Source of the DNA: Saccharopolyspora endophytica
GTDB lineage: Bacteria; Actinomycetota; Actinomycetes; Mycobacteriales; Pseudonocardiaceae
DNA: 64,000 nucleotides
Assembly: GCF_018070075.1 (NCBI RefSeq)
Contig: NZ_JAGPXE010000001.1
Coordinates: forward strand, 558,001-622,000
Reading direction: 5' to 3'
The notes beneath the pieces were generated by a model. The model had not been told where the DNA came from. It worked only from the letters and a program-made list of their open reading frames with translations, and ran no database searches. Below, piece after piece: positions 31,001-39,881 of the stretch. How positions within the stretch are numbered: the stretch's first letter is position 1; the number at the start of each line of letters is the position of its first letter. Position numbers and translations under genes: made by a program.

Positions 31001-31968
31001 GCTGGCTGCACACCCAGGGCGTCGAGTGGGACGCGGCGGCCGGCGAGTTCTTCGCCGACCACCCGGTGCCGGACGGCTGGTTGGTCGAGGTCCCGGGGCT
31101 GTTCCACACCCGCGCCCCGGGCAAGACCATCTTCCGGGCGCTGACCGCCTTCGGCGACGGCCACCGGGCCGGGTCGCTGACCGAGACGATCAACGACTCC
31201 AAGGGTTGCGGTGGCGCGATGCGCGCGGCGCCGGTCGCGCTGACCTCGACCGATCCGGCCGAGGTGTTCGAGCTCGCGACGCGCACCGCCGCGCTCACCC
31301 ACAGCCACCCGGCCGGGTACCACTCCGCGGGGGCGCTGGCGGTGATCGTGCAGCAGGCGCTGCTGGGCCGCAGCCTCGACGACGGCGTGTGGCTGGCCCT
31401 GCAGGTGCTGGAGACCTGGGACGACCACGAGGAGACCACCGCCGCGATCAAGGCCGCCGTGGACCTGGCGGCCGAGGGCGTGCCGACGCCGGAGCGCGTC
31501 GCCGAGGTCCTCGGCGGTGGCTGGGTCGGCGAGCAGGCCGTGGCGATCGCGGTGTGCGCGGCGCTGGTGGCCGGTGAGGACGTGGAGCTGGCGCTGAAGA
31601 TCGCCGTGCACCACGACGGGGACAGCGACTCCACCGGCGCGATCTGCGGCAACATCGTCGGCGCGCTGCAGGGCGTGGGTGCGCTGCCGCTGGACTGGCT
31701 GGCCGAGCTGGAGCTGCGCGACGTCATCGAGCAGATGGCGCTGGACTGCGTCGCCGAGTTCGGCCGCGGCGGCTTCCAGCCCGGCCGCGCCGCCATCGAC
31801 CCGCCGTCCGATCAGGACTGGAACGAGCGCTACCCGGTTCGGCCGCAGTGGTCGGCCGAACCGGCGACAGTCGGTGCCGACGCCGGGGGTTTCCCGTCGC
31901 CGAAGCCCGCACCTCGCCGCCGCCTCGACGGGGTGGCGAGCACCGAAACCGTTGAGGGGGACAGTTGA
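28075..31968 (+). CDS. Third tandem ARH protein: degenerate module, about 520-residue acidic linker, active-type module
   Basis: The ATG at 28075 has GAGGAG six bases upstream; the GTG at 28054 overlapping the previous stop is the alternative. Of 1297 residues, 1-355 form an ARH module with GGAVGDALGAG and WLHTQGVPWEYA intact but metal sites altered: SDDT reads Asp63-Leu-Thr, and GDSDSTG reads ADSAVTG (Asp311, Ala313). Residues 360-880 are a Glu/Pro/Ala/Asp-rich linker, probably unfolded and very negatively charged. Residues 885-1250 are a full ARH module with Asp939-Asp940 and Asp1183-Ser-Asp1185. A basic tail follows. The long linker suggests bridging between the toxin-binding and hydrolase ends, or a nucleic-acid-like decoy; this is inference. 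Confidence 0.85.
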   Translation: MTDPQRQLSWADRFRGALLGGAVGDALGAGVRHTSTAEIQQWFGPRGVVDYLPVYGRRGAVTDLTQLTVFTLEGLLRAKAEGCTGLPTEFVFANHLRWLHTQGVPWEYAMSAFAATEPAPTSWLLERRELYSTRNPAGNALGLLGRMAARSPLGPDGRLHPPVDVDGSADYPVLAAPAMVWSNVPEGVYAAGAGIANLFTSGANSVAAAGVHADVLAQLIRGISLWDAVTSSDQRRLNAAYRVAGVPADVRRTVHAAMFTGQRGGTPGPLDIDIEFDVVDKPGELGIALAAVGSTRTFADAVQVAVNNSADSAVTGALAGQLAGALHGPAAIPAQWLDDLELRQVIETLCGDATEAFAPPPPPQWAQRYTRGPQQTGPRQIPAGPAKTVEGSAEQTMVMPAITADTPPPSAQPASPPVAPEPPVAQRPVAPQPPEPQAPAPEPVVQPEPPAREEIPRFEARSTGQIGAPTFPASAPAPEPERETETTAVFAAIGAEPEPDRTPVDLEPRPRTPIDLDPGEADEPEPEIAEPAPIPETPVVDLEPEPESETETTQVVEAVSDSGEPTGSTVVDVSGIGSPFDLIAVPTRDDNEPEPDARFTRDSDPELRFADAEPEPSPIDLRPDPDVIPDVVPALAKISSIQPEPEPVEEEADEVAEETDEVTAEPEDSEAEADEPEVFEAEVIEPEGTESEFAESDDTDAALAEPEDTEADDSAPEDLETEVADVEDEAAEEPQEVEPRETERDEAELHELAQDETESDEAERDEVAFTEEPEEVEPTALVEEREEDAARTLVEEPAEDVAFDLDEPEEAVAPAAEDTAASAENTAEDTTPDAEDTDDDPEDTAVDAAEDVPAEPEPQVVEALPISVGRRVHGKTEGPGDAAPSLTERVLGCFLGGALGDALGADLEFITAAQITERFGASGPSGLREAYGVHGAITDDTQMTLFTAEGLIRGSVAARTLGAADPLPEVQLAYQRWLHTQGVEWDAAAGEFFADHPVPDGWLVEVPGLFHTRAPGKTIFRALTAFGDGHRAGSLTETINDSKGCGGAMRAAPVALTSTDPAEVFELATRTAALTHSHPAGYHSAGALAVIVQQALLGRSLDDGVWLALQVLETWDDHEETTAAIKAAVDLAAEGVPTPERVAEVLGGGWVGEQAVAIAVCAALVAGEDVELALKIAVHHDGDSDSTGAICGNIVGALQGVGALPLDWLAELELRDVIEQMALDCVAEFGRGGFQPGRAAIDPPSDQDWNERYPVRPQWSAEPATVGADAGGFPSPKPAPRRRLDGVASTETVEGDS

Positions 31969-33401
31969 TCAACGTCAGGCAGGGTGACCCGTTCCCGGTG
32001 CACCCGCCGTTCCCGGCGCCGGCCGCGTTCGGCGCGTTCCCGGACCGCACCGCGCAGGTGGCGGAACTGCTGCAGGCGCTGCGGGCGGCGGTGGGGTCCG
32101 CCGAGGTCCGCTGCACCGCGCTGGGGACCCGGTTCGAGACCGACGCGAGCGATGAGGTCTTCGAGCTGCTGCGCCGCATCCGCGACGTCGGCTACCGCCC
32201 GGAGACCGGTGCCTGGACCTCCGCGGTGTTCTCCGGAGGGGAGCTGCACACCTCCCACACCGAGCCGCAGTGGCAGAACCCGCCCGAGGACGGCCGCGCT
32301 CACCTGGACGAACTGCGGTTCTACCCGCGCCGCAACCCCGAGCAGTGGCTGCTGGCCCCGGCCTGGGACCACTTCGTCGACGCCGTCACCTACCCGGACG
32401 GGGCGACCGGCCCGCTGCGGATGCTGCCGGTGTTCGACGGCCGGGACGCGCAGGGCAGGCCGCAGGTGTTCCGGCCGGCGGTGCCGTGGATCGAGAAGCG
32501 CGAGGTGTTCAGCTACCTCAACGGCGGCGAGATCGTGCTGTCGGCGATGTCCACCGACGCCGACGAGCTCGACCCGGCGCGCGGCTCCGAGGTGCCCAAG
32601 CAGTTCCACACCGACGGCGTGTGGGTGTGGCCGCAGGCGATGGCCTACTACCTCGAAGAGCACGACATCGCCCCGCCGCCGGAGTTCCTCGACCACATCC
32701 GCCGCGCTCGCTACCAGGCGCCGACGACGGTCGCCGACGTGAAGTCGGCCGAGGCCAAGTCGCTGATCCTGGCCACCGACCCGGCCTCGATGCTGGCCCA
32801 CCGCCCGGAGGACGCGTTCGTGGCGGTCGGCGCGCACCTGGCGGCGCAGGGCGTGAGCAGCCGGTTCTACAGCTTCGACGAGCCGGTCGGCGGCGGCTGG
32901 AGCATGCGGCCCGAGCCGGACGGCTGGTGGGCGGTGGAGGCCCACGACGACCGGCCGAACCCCAAGCACCGCTTCCCCGACCCGTGGACGGCGGGGTTCT
33001 TCCTGATCGGCGCGATGACGGTCGAGCGCGACCGCTACCTCCGGGAGCCGGACGAGGCGCTGCTGGACTTCGAGTGCCCGTGGCCGGAGATGGCCGACGA
33101 GCCGCCGCTGTCGTCCTACGACCAGAAGTTCGTGGTCCAGCTGCAGCCCGGTGACGAGATCGACCGCTTCGGCGAACCGGTCGGCAACACCGCGTTCGTC
33201 GCGGGCACCACGATCCCGCAGCGCAGCATGCCGCCGGGCCGCCAGCCGGGGCAGTACCGCCGCTACCGGGTGGTGAAGGCGTTCGACGCCATCACCGGCG
33301 TCGCCAAGCCCGAGCACGGACAGGTCGGCGGCGGGACCGCCTACGTCCTGCCCAACTCGCTGAAGGTCCTGACCGAAGAGGGCTGGCTGGCCGAGGCCTG
33401 A
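31965..33401 (+). CDS. TNT-like (NAD glycohydrolase toxin-related) protein, last gene of the toxin operon
   Basis: The TTG start at 31965 overlaps the previous stop (TTGA) and has GAGGGGG upstream. The 478-residue product has an N-terminal domain (1-150) of unknown fold, a middle part with FHTDGVWVWPQAMAYYLEEH, and a C-terminal TNT domain (about 385-478): a Gly-Asp-Glu-Ile-Asp-Arg-Phe-Gly-Glu-Pro segment with Arg401, RSMPP, YRRYRVVKAF and GQVGGGTAY. In the tuberculosis necrotizing toxin a Gln follows GGGT or its equivalent and is essential; here the position reads Ala459. Many relatives are annotated as TNT-related toxins. There is no signal or WXG region, so it may be an intracellular NAD-binding partner or a dormant toxin rather than an exported one. 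Confidence 0.65.
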   Translation: MINVRQGDPFPVHPPFPAPAAFGAFPDRTAQVAELLQALRAAVGSAEVRCTALGTRFETDASDEVFELLRRIRDVGYRPETGAWTSAVFSGGELHTSHTEPQWQNPPEDGRAHLDELRFYPRRNPEQWLLAPAWDHFVDAVTYPDGATGPLRMLPVFDGRDAQGRPQVFRPAVPWIEKREVFSYLNGGEIVLSAMSTDADELDPARGSEVPKQFHTDGVWVWPQAMAYYLEEHDIAPPPEFLDHIRRARYQAPTTVADVKSAEAKSLILATDPASMLAHRPEDAFVAVGAHLAAQGVSSRFYSFDEPVGGGWSMRPEPDGWWAVEAHDDRPNPKHRFPDPWTAGFFLIGAMTVERDRYLREPDEALLDFECPWPEMADEPPLSSYDQKFVVQLQPGDEIDRFGEPVGNTAFVAGTTIPQRSMPPGRQPGQYRRYRVVKAFDAITGVAKPEHGQVGGGTAYVLPNSLKVLTEEGWLAEA

Positions 33402-33408
33402 GCCGTCT

Positions 33409-33446
33409 CCGAGAACGGGGTGTCCGCGCGGACACCCCGTTCTCGG
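33409..33446 (+). terminator. Terminator of the toxin-ARH operon
   Basis: A 38-base perfect palindrome (two 19-base arms, effectively a GCGC loop) begins 7 bases after the TNT-like gene. It isolates the operon from the rpsL promoter region. There is no clear T-run. Confidence 0.75.
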
Positions 33447-33565
33447 TTGGCGGGAGGGGCTTGTCACACGGGGTAGAATCCTGTGAGAAGTCGATGAGAG
33501 CTCGCACCTCATCTGTGGCGCGGAGCCCGCGCCGGGTGATCGAGCAGGTCAAGGGGACCCCCGTT

Positions 33566-33595
33566 TTGACCCTCTGAGAACGGGGCGGGTATCTT
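33566..33595 (+). promoter_or_regulatory. Probable promoter of rpsL-rpsG-fusA
   Basis: TTGACC at 33566-33571 and TATCTT at 33590-33595 are 18 bases apart. This is close to the housekeeping consensus and gives a leader of roughly 300 bases before rpsL. Confidence 0.6.
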
Positions 33596-33761
33596 TGTTT
33601 ATCGGACCCGACGCCAATCGGGTCGATCCGCATGCCCGTGCATGACGTGGCCGCCCGAGTGGAGGGCCGCGGCAGCGCCGAGGATGTGTGGAACTCTTCC
33701 GAAAACCCTCTGGGGTCTACCTCGGTTTCGGCCGGAACGGGCGCTGTGAGGGCCGAGGAGC

Positions 33762-33790
33762 GGGCGACACGCCCGACCTCGTGTGCGGGG
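33762..33790 (+). promoter_or_regulatory. Shared ribosomal-leader element, copy before rpsL
   Basis: This 29-base segment opens GGGCGACACGCCCGACC and matches 26 of 29 bases of a segment at 38708-38736 before rpsJ. Both lie in long untranslated leaders of ribosomal operons, 117-154 bases before the first start codon. The first 13 bases can form a small GGGC-GCCC hairpin. A role in RNA-level control is inferred. Confidence 0.55.
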
Positions 33791-33906
33791 GAGTCCCGAA
33801 ACACAGTGCCTGACAGGTGCTCGACGCCCAGGGCACGCCGAAGCTCGAACGAGCGGCTGCTTGGTCGAGTACCTAAAAGACGCGAACGCTGACAGAAAGC
33901 CGGTCC

Positions 33907-34281
33907 ATGCCCACCATCCAGCAGCTGGTCCGTAAGGGCCGCCAGGACAAGGTCGCCAAGACCAAGACCGCGGCGCTCAAGGGGAGCCCGCAGCGGCGTG
34001 GCGTGTGCACCCGCGTGTACACGACCACCCCGAAGAAGCCCAACTCGGCCCTGCGCAAGGTCGCTCGTGTCAAGCTGACCAGCGGCATCGAGGTCACGGC
34101 CTACATCCCGGGTGAGGGCCACAACCTGCAGGAGCACTCGATCGTGCTCGTTCGTGGCGGCCGTGTGAAGGACCTGCCCGGCGTGCGCTACAAGATCATC
34201 CGTGGTTCCGCTGACACCCAGGGTGTGAAGAACCGCAAGCAGGCTCGCAGCCGCTACGGCGCGAAGAAGGAGAAGAGCTGA
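33907..34281 (+). CDS. rpsL: Ribosomal protein S12
   Basis: This 124-residue S12 of normal length sits at the decoding site of the 30S subunit. Lys43 in [12 protein letters not shown] and Lys88 in [10 protein letters not shown] are the wild-type residues, so streptomycin sensitivity is expected from this gene. It is the first gene of the str operon. Its stop overlaps the rpsG start by one base (TGATG), so the two are translationally coupled. A leader of about 300 bases precedes it. Confidence 0.98.
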   Translation: MPTIQQLVRKGRQDKVAKTKTAALKGSPQRRGVCTRVYTTTPKKPNSALRKVARVKLTSGIEVTAYIPGEGHNLQEHSIVLVRGGRVKDLPGVRYKIIRGSADTQGVKNRKQARSRYGAKKEKS

Positions 34282-34751
34282 TGCCCCGCAAGGGTCCGGC
34301 CCCGAAGCGGCCGCTGCACGCTGATCCCGTGTACGGCTCGCCGCTGGTCACGCAGCTGGTGAACAAGATCCTCGTGGACGGCAAGCGTTCGCTGGCCGAG
34401 AAGATCGTGTACGCGGCCCTGGAAGGCTGCCGGGAGAAGACCGGCACCGACCCGGTCGTCACGCTCAAGCGTGCCCTGGACAACGTCAAGCCGACCCTGG
34501 AGGTCCGCAGCCGCCGCGTCGGTGGCGCGACCTACCAGGTGCCGATCGAGGTGCGGGCCGGCCGGTCCACCACCCTCGCTCTGCGCTGGCTGACCACCTA
34601 CTCGCGGCAGCGTCGCGAGAAGACCATGGTCGAGCGCCTCATGAACGAGCTGCTGGACGCGAGCAACGGCCTCGGCGCGAGCGTCAAGAAGCGCGAAGAC
34701 ACTCACAAGATGGCGGAGTCCAACAAGGCCTTCGCGCACTACCGCTGGTGA
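34281..34751 (+). CDS. rpsG: Ribosomal protein S7
   Basis: This 156-residue S7 nucleates assembly of the 30S head by binding the 3' domain of 16S rRNA. It starts [10 protein letters not shown] and has the conserved core [11 protein letters not shown] and [21 protein letters not shown] end. The start overlaps the rpsL stop. fusA follows after 96 bases, giving the usual rpsL-rpsG-fusA-tuf order. Confidence 0.98.
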   Translation: MPRKGPAPKRPLHADPVYGSPLVTQLVNKILVDGKRSLAEKIVYAALEGCREKTGTDPVVTLKRALDNVKPTLEVRSRRVGGATYQVPIEVRAGRSTTLALRWLTTYSRQRREKTMVERLMNELLDASNGLGASVKKREDTHKMAESNKAFAHYRW

Positions 34752-34847
34752 CATCTGGTGGGTCTTGCCCGCCAGCCGAACCGATTCGACAGCTTTGCAC
34801 CTGTCACCGCGACTTGCACCTGCTGTTAGGGAACGGGGAAGAATCTC

Positions 34848-36950
34848 GTGGCACGCGACGTGCTGACTGACCTGACCAAGGTCCGCAACATCGGCATCAT
34901 GGCCCACATCGATGCGGGCAAGACCACCACCACCGAGCGGGTCCTGTACTACACCGGGATCACGCACAAGCTCGGCGAGACGCACGACGGTGCTTCTCAG
35001 ATGGACTGGATGGAGGAGGAGCAGAAGCGGGGTATCACCATTACCTCGGCTGCTACCACCACGTTCTGGGGCGACACCCAGATCAACATCATCGACACCC
35101 CCGGCCACGTCGACTTCACCGTCGAGGTCGAGCGCTCGCTGCGCGTCCTCGACGGCGCGGTCGCGGTGTTCGACGGCAAGGAAGGTGTCGAGCCCCAGTC
35201 CGAGCAGGTCTGGCGCCAGGCGGACAAGTACGACGTCCCCCGCATCTGCTTCGTCAACAAGATGGACAAGCTGGGCGCGGACTTCTACTACACCGTGAGC
35301 ACGATCGAGGACCGGCTGCACGCCAAGCCGCTGGTCCTGCAGCTGCCGATCGGTGTGGAGTCCGAGTTCGAGGGCGTCGTCGACCTGGTTCAGATGAAGG
35401 CCCTGACCTGGCGTGGTGAGGTGTCCAAGGGCACCGACTACGAGATCGAGGACATCCCGGCGGATCTGGCCGACAAGGCCGCCGAGTACCGGGAGAAGCT
35501 CGTCGAGGCCGTCGCCGAGACCGATGAGGCCCTCATGGAGGCCTACTTCAGCGGCGAAGAGCTGACCCAGGAGCAGATCAAGGACGGCATCCGCAAGATC
35601 ACCGTCGAGCGCACCGCGTTCCCGGTCATCTGCGGCACCGCGTTCAAGAACAAGGGCGTTCAGCCCATGCTCGACGCGGTCGTCGACTACCTGCCCTCGC
35701 CGCTGGACGTCCCCGCCGTGCAGGGCACCCTGCCGGACGGTGAGACCCCCGCGGAGCGCAAGCCGAGCACCCAGGAGCCGTTCGCCGCGCTGGTCTCCAA
35801 GATCGCGGTGCACCCCTTCTTCGGCAAGCTGACCTACATCCGGGTCTACTCCGGCAAGGTCGCCTCCGGTGCCCAGGTCATCAACTCGACCAAGGGCCGC
35901 AAGGAGCGCATCGGGAAGATGTTCCAGATGCACTCCAACAAGGAGAACCCGGTCGATGAGATCCAGGCGGGTCACATCTACGCGGTGATCGGTCTCAAGG
36001 AGACCACCACCGGTGACACCCTGTGCGACTCCGCGAACCCCATCGTCCTCGAGTCGATGACGTTCCCGGCGCCGGTCATCGAGGTGGCCATCGAGCCCAA
36101 GACGAAGGCTGACCAGGAGAAGCTCTCCACGGCGATCCAGAAGCTCGCCGAGGAGGACCCGACGTTCCAGGTCAAGCTGGACGACGAGACCGGTCAGACG
36201 ATCATCAAGGGCATGGGTGAGCTGCACCTCGAGGTGCTGGTCAACCGCATGAAGAGCGACTTCAAGGTCGAGGCGAACATCGGTAAGCCGCAGGTGGCCT
36301 ACCGCGAGACGATTCGCAAGTCGATCGAGAAGTACGAGTACACGCACAAGAAGCAGACCGGTGGTTCCGGTCAGTTCGCGCGCGTGATCATCAAGCTCGA
36401 CCCGATCGAGCAGACGTCCGACAGCGCGACCTACGAGTTCGACAACAAGGTCACCGGCGGTCGGATCCCGCGGGAGTACATCCCGTCGGTTGACCAGGGT
36501 GCGCAGGACGCCATGCAGTACGGCGTGCTGGCCGGCTACCCGCTGGTCGGCGTGAAGGTGACCTTGCTCGATGGCCAGTACCACGAGGTCGACTCGTCGG
36601 AAATGGCCTTCAAGGTCGCCGGTTCGATGGCACTCAAGGAGGCGGCCGCCAAGGCTTCTCCGGCGCTGCTCGAACCGATGATGGCGGTCGAGGTGACCAC
36701 GCCCGAGGACTACATGGGCGATGTCATCGGAGACCTGAACTCCCGCCGTGGCCACATCCAGGCCATGGAGGAGCGCAGCGGTACCCGCGTCGTCAAGGCT
36801 CTCGTGCCGCTGTCCGAGATGTTCGGGTACGTCGGCGACCTGCGGTCCAAGACCCAGGGTCGTGCCAACTACTCGATGGTGTTCGACTCCTACGCCGAGG
36901 TTCCGGCCGGTGTGGCTAAGGAGATCATCGCCAAGGCAACGGGCGAGTGA
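34848..36950 (+). CDS. fusA: Elongation factor G
   Basis: This 700-residue translocation GTPase is full length. The G motifs are intact: [24 protein letters not shown] and NKMDKLGAD, followed by domain II, domain III, domain IV (with the [11 protein letters not shown] region) and domain V ending near AKATGE. The GTG at 34848 follows a GGGGAAG site. It catalyses GTP-driven movement of tRNA and mRNA on the ribosome, and with EF-Tu completes the str operon. Confidence 0.98.
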   Translation: MARDVLTDLTKVRNIGIMAHIDAGKTTTTERVLYYTGITHKLGETHDGASQMDWMEEEQKRGITITSAATTTFWGDTQINIIDTPGHVDFTVEVERSLRVLDGAVAVFDGKEGVEPQSEQVWRQADKYDVPRICFVNKMDKLGADFYYTVSTIEDRLHAKPLVLQLPIGVESEFEGVVDLVQMKALTWRGEVSKGTDYEIEDIPADLADKAAEYREKLVEAVAETDEALMEAYFSGEELTQEQIKDGIRKITVERTAFPVICGTAFKNKGVQPMLDAVVDYLPSPLDVPAVQGTLPDGETPAERKPSTQEPFAALVSKIAVHPFFGKLTYIRVYSGKVASGAQVINSTKGRKERIGKMFQMHSNKENPVDEIQAGHIYAVIGLKETTTGDTLCDSANPIVLESMTFPAPVIEVAIEPKTKADQEKLSTAIQKLAEEDPTFQVKLDDETGQTIIKGMGELHLEVLVNRMKSDFKVEANIGKPQVAYRETIRKSIEKYEYTHKKQTGGSGQFARVIIKLDPIEQTSDSATYEFDNKVTGGRIPREYIPSVDQGAQDAMQYGVLAGYPLVGVKVTLLDGQYHEVDSSEMAFKVAGSMALKEAAAKASPALLEPMMAVEVTTPEDYMGDVIGDLNSRRGHIQAMEERSGTRVVKALVPLSEMFGYVGDLRSKTQGRANYSMVFDSYAEVPAGVAKEIIAKATGE

Positions 36951-37150
36951 CCCGCTGGTCGGCCTCGGGTGACCGGGGCCGGCCAAGAGGCGACGCCTCG
37001 CGAAGGCGACCGGGGAGCAATCCCCTCCAGACGGCGGCGAGCGGTCAGCGACCACTTCGGAAGCGATCCGCTCGTCACCTACCCGACAGGACTCCGCCTG
37101 GCACAACAAGTCGTACGGCGGAAAGTTAACAAGTCCAGGAGGACAATCCA

Positions 37151-38344
37151 GTGGCGAAGGCGAAGTTCGAGAGGGACAAGCCGCACGTCAACATCGGGAC
37201 CATCGGTCACGTTGACCACGGCAAGACCACGCTCACCGCAGCCATCACCAAGGTTCTGCACGACAAGTACCCGGAGCTGAACCCCTTCACGCCGTTCGAC
37301 GAGATCGACAAGGCGCCGGAGGAAAAAGAGCGCGGTATCACGATTCAGATCGCGCACGTGGAGTACCAGACGGAGAAGCGTCACTACGCTCACGTCGACG
37401 CTCCGGGTCACGCTGACTACGTGAAGAACATGATCACCGGTGCCGCCCAGATGGACGGCGCGATCCTGGTGGTCGCCGCGACCGACGGCCCGATGCCGCA
37501 GACCCGCGAGCACGTGCTGCTGGCTCGCCAGGTCGGCGTGCCCTACATCCTGGTCGCGCTGAACAAGTCCGACATGGTCGACGACGAGGAGATCCTCGAG
37601 CTCGTCGAGATGGAGGTCCGCGAGCTGCTGTCGTCCCAGGAGTTCCCGGGCGACGACGTGCCGGTGGTCCGCGTTTCCGCGCTGAAGGCGCTGGAAGGCG
37701 ACGCCGAGTGGGCCGACAAGATCGTCGAGCTGATGACCGCCGTCGACGAGAACGTTCCGGACCCGGTGCGTGACACCGACAAGGCGTTCCTGATGCCGGT
37801 CGAGGACGTCTTCTCGATCACCGGCCGCGGCACCGTCATCACCGGCCGCATCGAGCGCGGCATCATCAAGGTGAACGAGGAGGTGGAACTGGTCGGCATC
37901 AAGGAGAAGCCGCTCAAGACCACCGTCACCGGTGTCGAGATGTTCCGCAAGCTCCTCGACGAGGGCCAGGCGGGCGACAACGTCGGTCTGCTGATTCGCG
38001 GCATCAAGCGCGAAGAGGTCGAGCGCGGCATGGTCGTCGTGAAGCCGGGCACCACCACCCCGCACACCGAGTTCGAGGCGCAGGTCTACATCCTGTCCAA
38101 GGACGAGGGTGGCCGTCACACGCCGTTCTTCAACAACTACCGTCCGCAGTTCTACTTCCGGACGACGGACGTCACCGGCGTTGTGACCCTGCCCGAGGGC
38201 ACCGAGATGGTCATGCCGGGCGACAACACCGAGATGTCGGTCCAGCTGATCCAGCCCATCGCGATGGACGAGGGTCTGCGCTTCGCGATCCGCGAGGGTG
38301 GCCGCACCGTCGGCGCCGGTCGCGTCACCAAGATCACCAAGTGA
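37151..38344 (+). CDS. tuf: Elongation factor Tu
   Basis: This 397-residue GTPase delivers aminoacyl-tRNA to the ribosome. Visible motifs are GHVDHGKT (P-loop), [12 protein letters not shown] (switch II, with Ala where E. coli has Cys), NKSD and SALKALEG, then the two beta-barrel domains ending AGRVTKITK. The GTG start has a strong AGGAGG nine bases upstream. A 200-base gap after fusA leaves room for its own promoter, as is common for tuf. A terminator follows the gene. Confidence 0.98.
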   Translation: MAKAKFERDKPHVNIGTIGHVDHGKTTLTAAITKVLHDKYPELNPFTPFDEIDKAPEEKERGITIQIAHVEYQTEKRHYAHVDAPGHADYVKNMITGAAQMDGAILVVAATDGPMPQTREHVLLARQVGVPYILVALNKSDMVDDEEILELVEMEVRELLSSQEFPGDDVPVVRVSALKALEGDAEWADKIVELMTAVDENVPDPVRDTDKAFLMPVEDVFSITGRGTVITGRIERGIIKVNEEVELVGIKEKPLKTTVTGVEMFRKLLDEGQAGDNVGLLIRGIKREEVERGMVVVKPGTTTPHTEFEAQVYILSKDEGGRHTPFFNNYRPQFYFRTTDVTGVVTLPEGTEMVMPGDNTEMSVQLIQPIAMDEGLRFAIREGGRTVGAGRVTKITK

Positions 38345-38350
38345 CGTGAC

Positions 38351-38394
38351 GAGGGCCCGCTTCCCTCGCGGGAGGCGGGTCCTCTCTTGTTTTG
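38351..38394 (+). terminator. Rho-independent terminator after tuf
   Basis: A 15-bp stem with one G-T pair near the base and another near the loop (38351-38365 with 38370-38384) and a TCGC loop is followed by TCTTGTTTT. It separates the str operon from the S10 operon. Confidence 0.85.
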
Positions 38395-38889
38395 CGGTGA
38401 CCTCGGTCCCGTAAAACGACCCCCGATTTTGGGTGGTGCAGAGGATGTGCCATCCTGTATGGGTTGCTCGTTCAGGGCGGCCGGAATTTCAGACTCGCGG
38501 ATCGACGTGATCGGTCCTGGTAGTCGCGACGAAGCTCCGGCCGCCCTGGCGCGAGGGCCTCGCGCCCTTGTTCGGTGTTCGGCTCCGTTCTCTTTCGGAA
38601 TCCGATCCCCCGGCCGCTTTCGGTCGGCCGAGCAGGGCACAAGAAGGTGTACGGGCTTTCGGGCCCACCCCATCGGCGACGTTCGAGGGGACCGGTATGC
38701 GACAGCTGGGCGACACGCCCGACCGCGTGTACCGGGCACCAACACACTTGAACAGGGGCGGACTGAGAGCTGTGACGGCTCCCGGTATCGGGGACGACAC
38801 CACGCTGAGGGCCGTGAGGGGCACCGATGGGTGCGCCCTGCACCCATGTACCTGACCGCGGCACGAGACTAGAGGAACGGCAAGCCACC
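38395..38889 (+). other. Untranslated region before rpsJ (S10 operon promoter and leader)
   Basis: No gene is supported. The open frames here have poor codon usage. The region should contain the S10 operon promoter; I see TGTATGGGT near 38456 as a weak -10 candidate but no certain pair. It carries the second copy of the 29-base leader element at 38708-38736. Confidence 0.6.
38708..38736 (+). promoter_or_regulatory. Shared ribosomal-leader element, copy before rpsJ
   Basis: The segment opens with the same 17 bases as the copy at 33762-33790 and agrees at 26 of 29 positions overall. It lies 154-182 bases before the rpsJ start. Confidence 0.55.
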
Positions 38890-39195
38890 ATGGCGGGACA
38901 GAAGATCCGCATCCGGCTCAAGGCCTACGACCACGAGGCGATCGACGCGTCCGCACGCAAGATCGTCGAGACCGTGACGCGCACCGGCGCTCGGGTCGTG
39001 GGGCCAGTGCCGCTGCCCACTGAGAAGAACGTCTACTGCGTCATCCGCTCCCCGCACAAGTACAAGGACTCGCGGGAGCACTTCGAGATGCGTACGCACA
39101 AGCGGCTCATCGACATCCTCGAACCGACGCCGAAGACGGTCGACGCGTTGATGCGCATCGACCTGCCGGCCAGCGTCGACGTGAACATCCAGTAA
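38890..39195 (+). CDS. rpsJ: Ribosomal protein S10
   Basis: This 101-residue S10 begins [16 protein letters not shown] at the ATG at 38890, with GAGGAA about 11 bases upstream; the longer frame to 38827 is not conserved. S10 is a 30S head protein that also serves as NusE in antitermination with NusB. The loop around [17 protein letters not shown] is intact. It is the first gene of the S10-spc cluster, which continues to rplO. Confidence 0.98.
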   Translation: MAGQKIRIRLKAYDHEAIDASARKIVETVTRTGARVVGPVPLPTEKNVYCVIRSPHKYKDSREHFEMRTHKRLIDILEPTPKTVDALMRIDLPASVDVNIQ

Positions 39196-39230
39196 GGCAC
39201 GGCGACGAGGTAGCGGAGAGAACGAGACCA

Positions 39231-39881
39231 ATGTCTGACAGGCAGATCAAGGGGATTCTGGGCACGAAGCTCGGCATGACCCAGGTCTTCGACGACCAGA
39301 ACCGGGTCATCCCGGTGACCGTCGTGCAGGCCGGGCCGAACGTGATCACCCAGATCCGGACCCCCGAGAAGGACGGCTACTCGGCCGTGCAGCTGGCGTT
39401 CGGCGCCATCGACCCCCGCCGGGTGAACAAGCCGCGTGGCGGCCACTTCACCAAGGCCGGTGTCACCCCGCGCCGCCACGTCGTGGAGCTGCGCACCGCG
39501 GATGCCGGTGAGTACGAGCTCGGCCAGGAGATCAGCGCGGACCTCTTCGAGGCCGGCGCGGTGGTCGACGTGGTCGGCACCAGCAAGGGCAAGGGCTTCG
39601 CGGGCACCATCAAGCGGCACGGTTTCCACCGTCAGCCGATGAGCCACGGTGCTCAGGCGGTGCACCGCAAGCCGGGTTCCATCGGCGGCTGCGCGACCCC
39701 CGGTCGCGTCTTCAAGGGCATGCGCATGGCGGGGCGGATGGGTACCAACCGCGTCACCACGCAGAACCTGAAGGTGCACAAGGTCGAGGGCGACAACGGC
39801 CTGCTGCTGATCAAGGGCGCCGTGCCCGGTCCCAAGGGCGGCCTGGTGCTGGTTAAGAGCCCCGCGAAGGGTGGTGCGTGA
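39231..39881 (+). CDS. rplC: Ribosomal protein L3
   Basis: This 216-residue L3 binds the 3' part of 23S rRNA and starts 50S assembly. The start [20 protein letters not shown] and the central loop with [20 protein letters not shown], which reaches towards the peptidyl transferase centre, are conserved. It lies 35 bases after rpsJ and its stop overlaps the rplD start (TGATG). Confidence 0.98.
   Translation: MSDRQIKGILGTKLGMTQVFDDQNRVIPVTVVQAGPNVITQIRTPEKDGYSAVQLAFGAIDPRRVNKPRGGHFTKAGVTPRRHVVELRTADAGEYELGQEISADLFEAGAVVDVVGTSKGKGFAGTIKRHGFHRQPMSHGAQAVHRKPGSIGGCATPGRVFKGMRMAGRMGTNRVTTQNLKVHKVEGDNGLLLIKGAVPGPKGGLVLVKSPAKGGA

Larger units (their letters stand above)
33447..33906 (+). other. Promoter and long leader of the rpsL (str) operon
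   Basis: No gene is supported here. The region holds a good promoter at 33566-33595, a TAGAAT box near 33474 without a partner -35, and a leader of about 300 bases. The leader includes a 29-base element at 33762-33790 also found before rpsJ. Confidence 0.65.
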
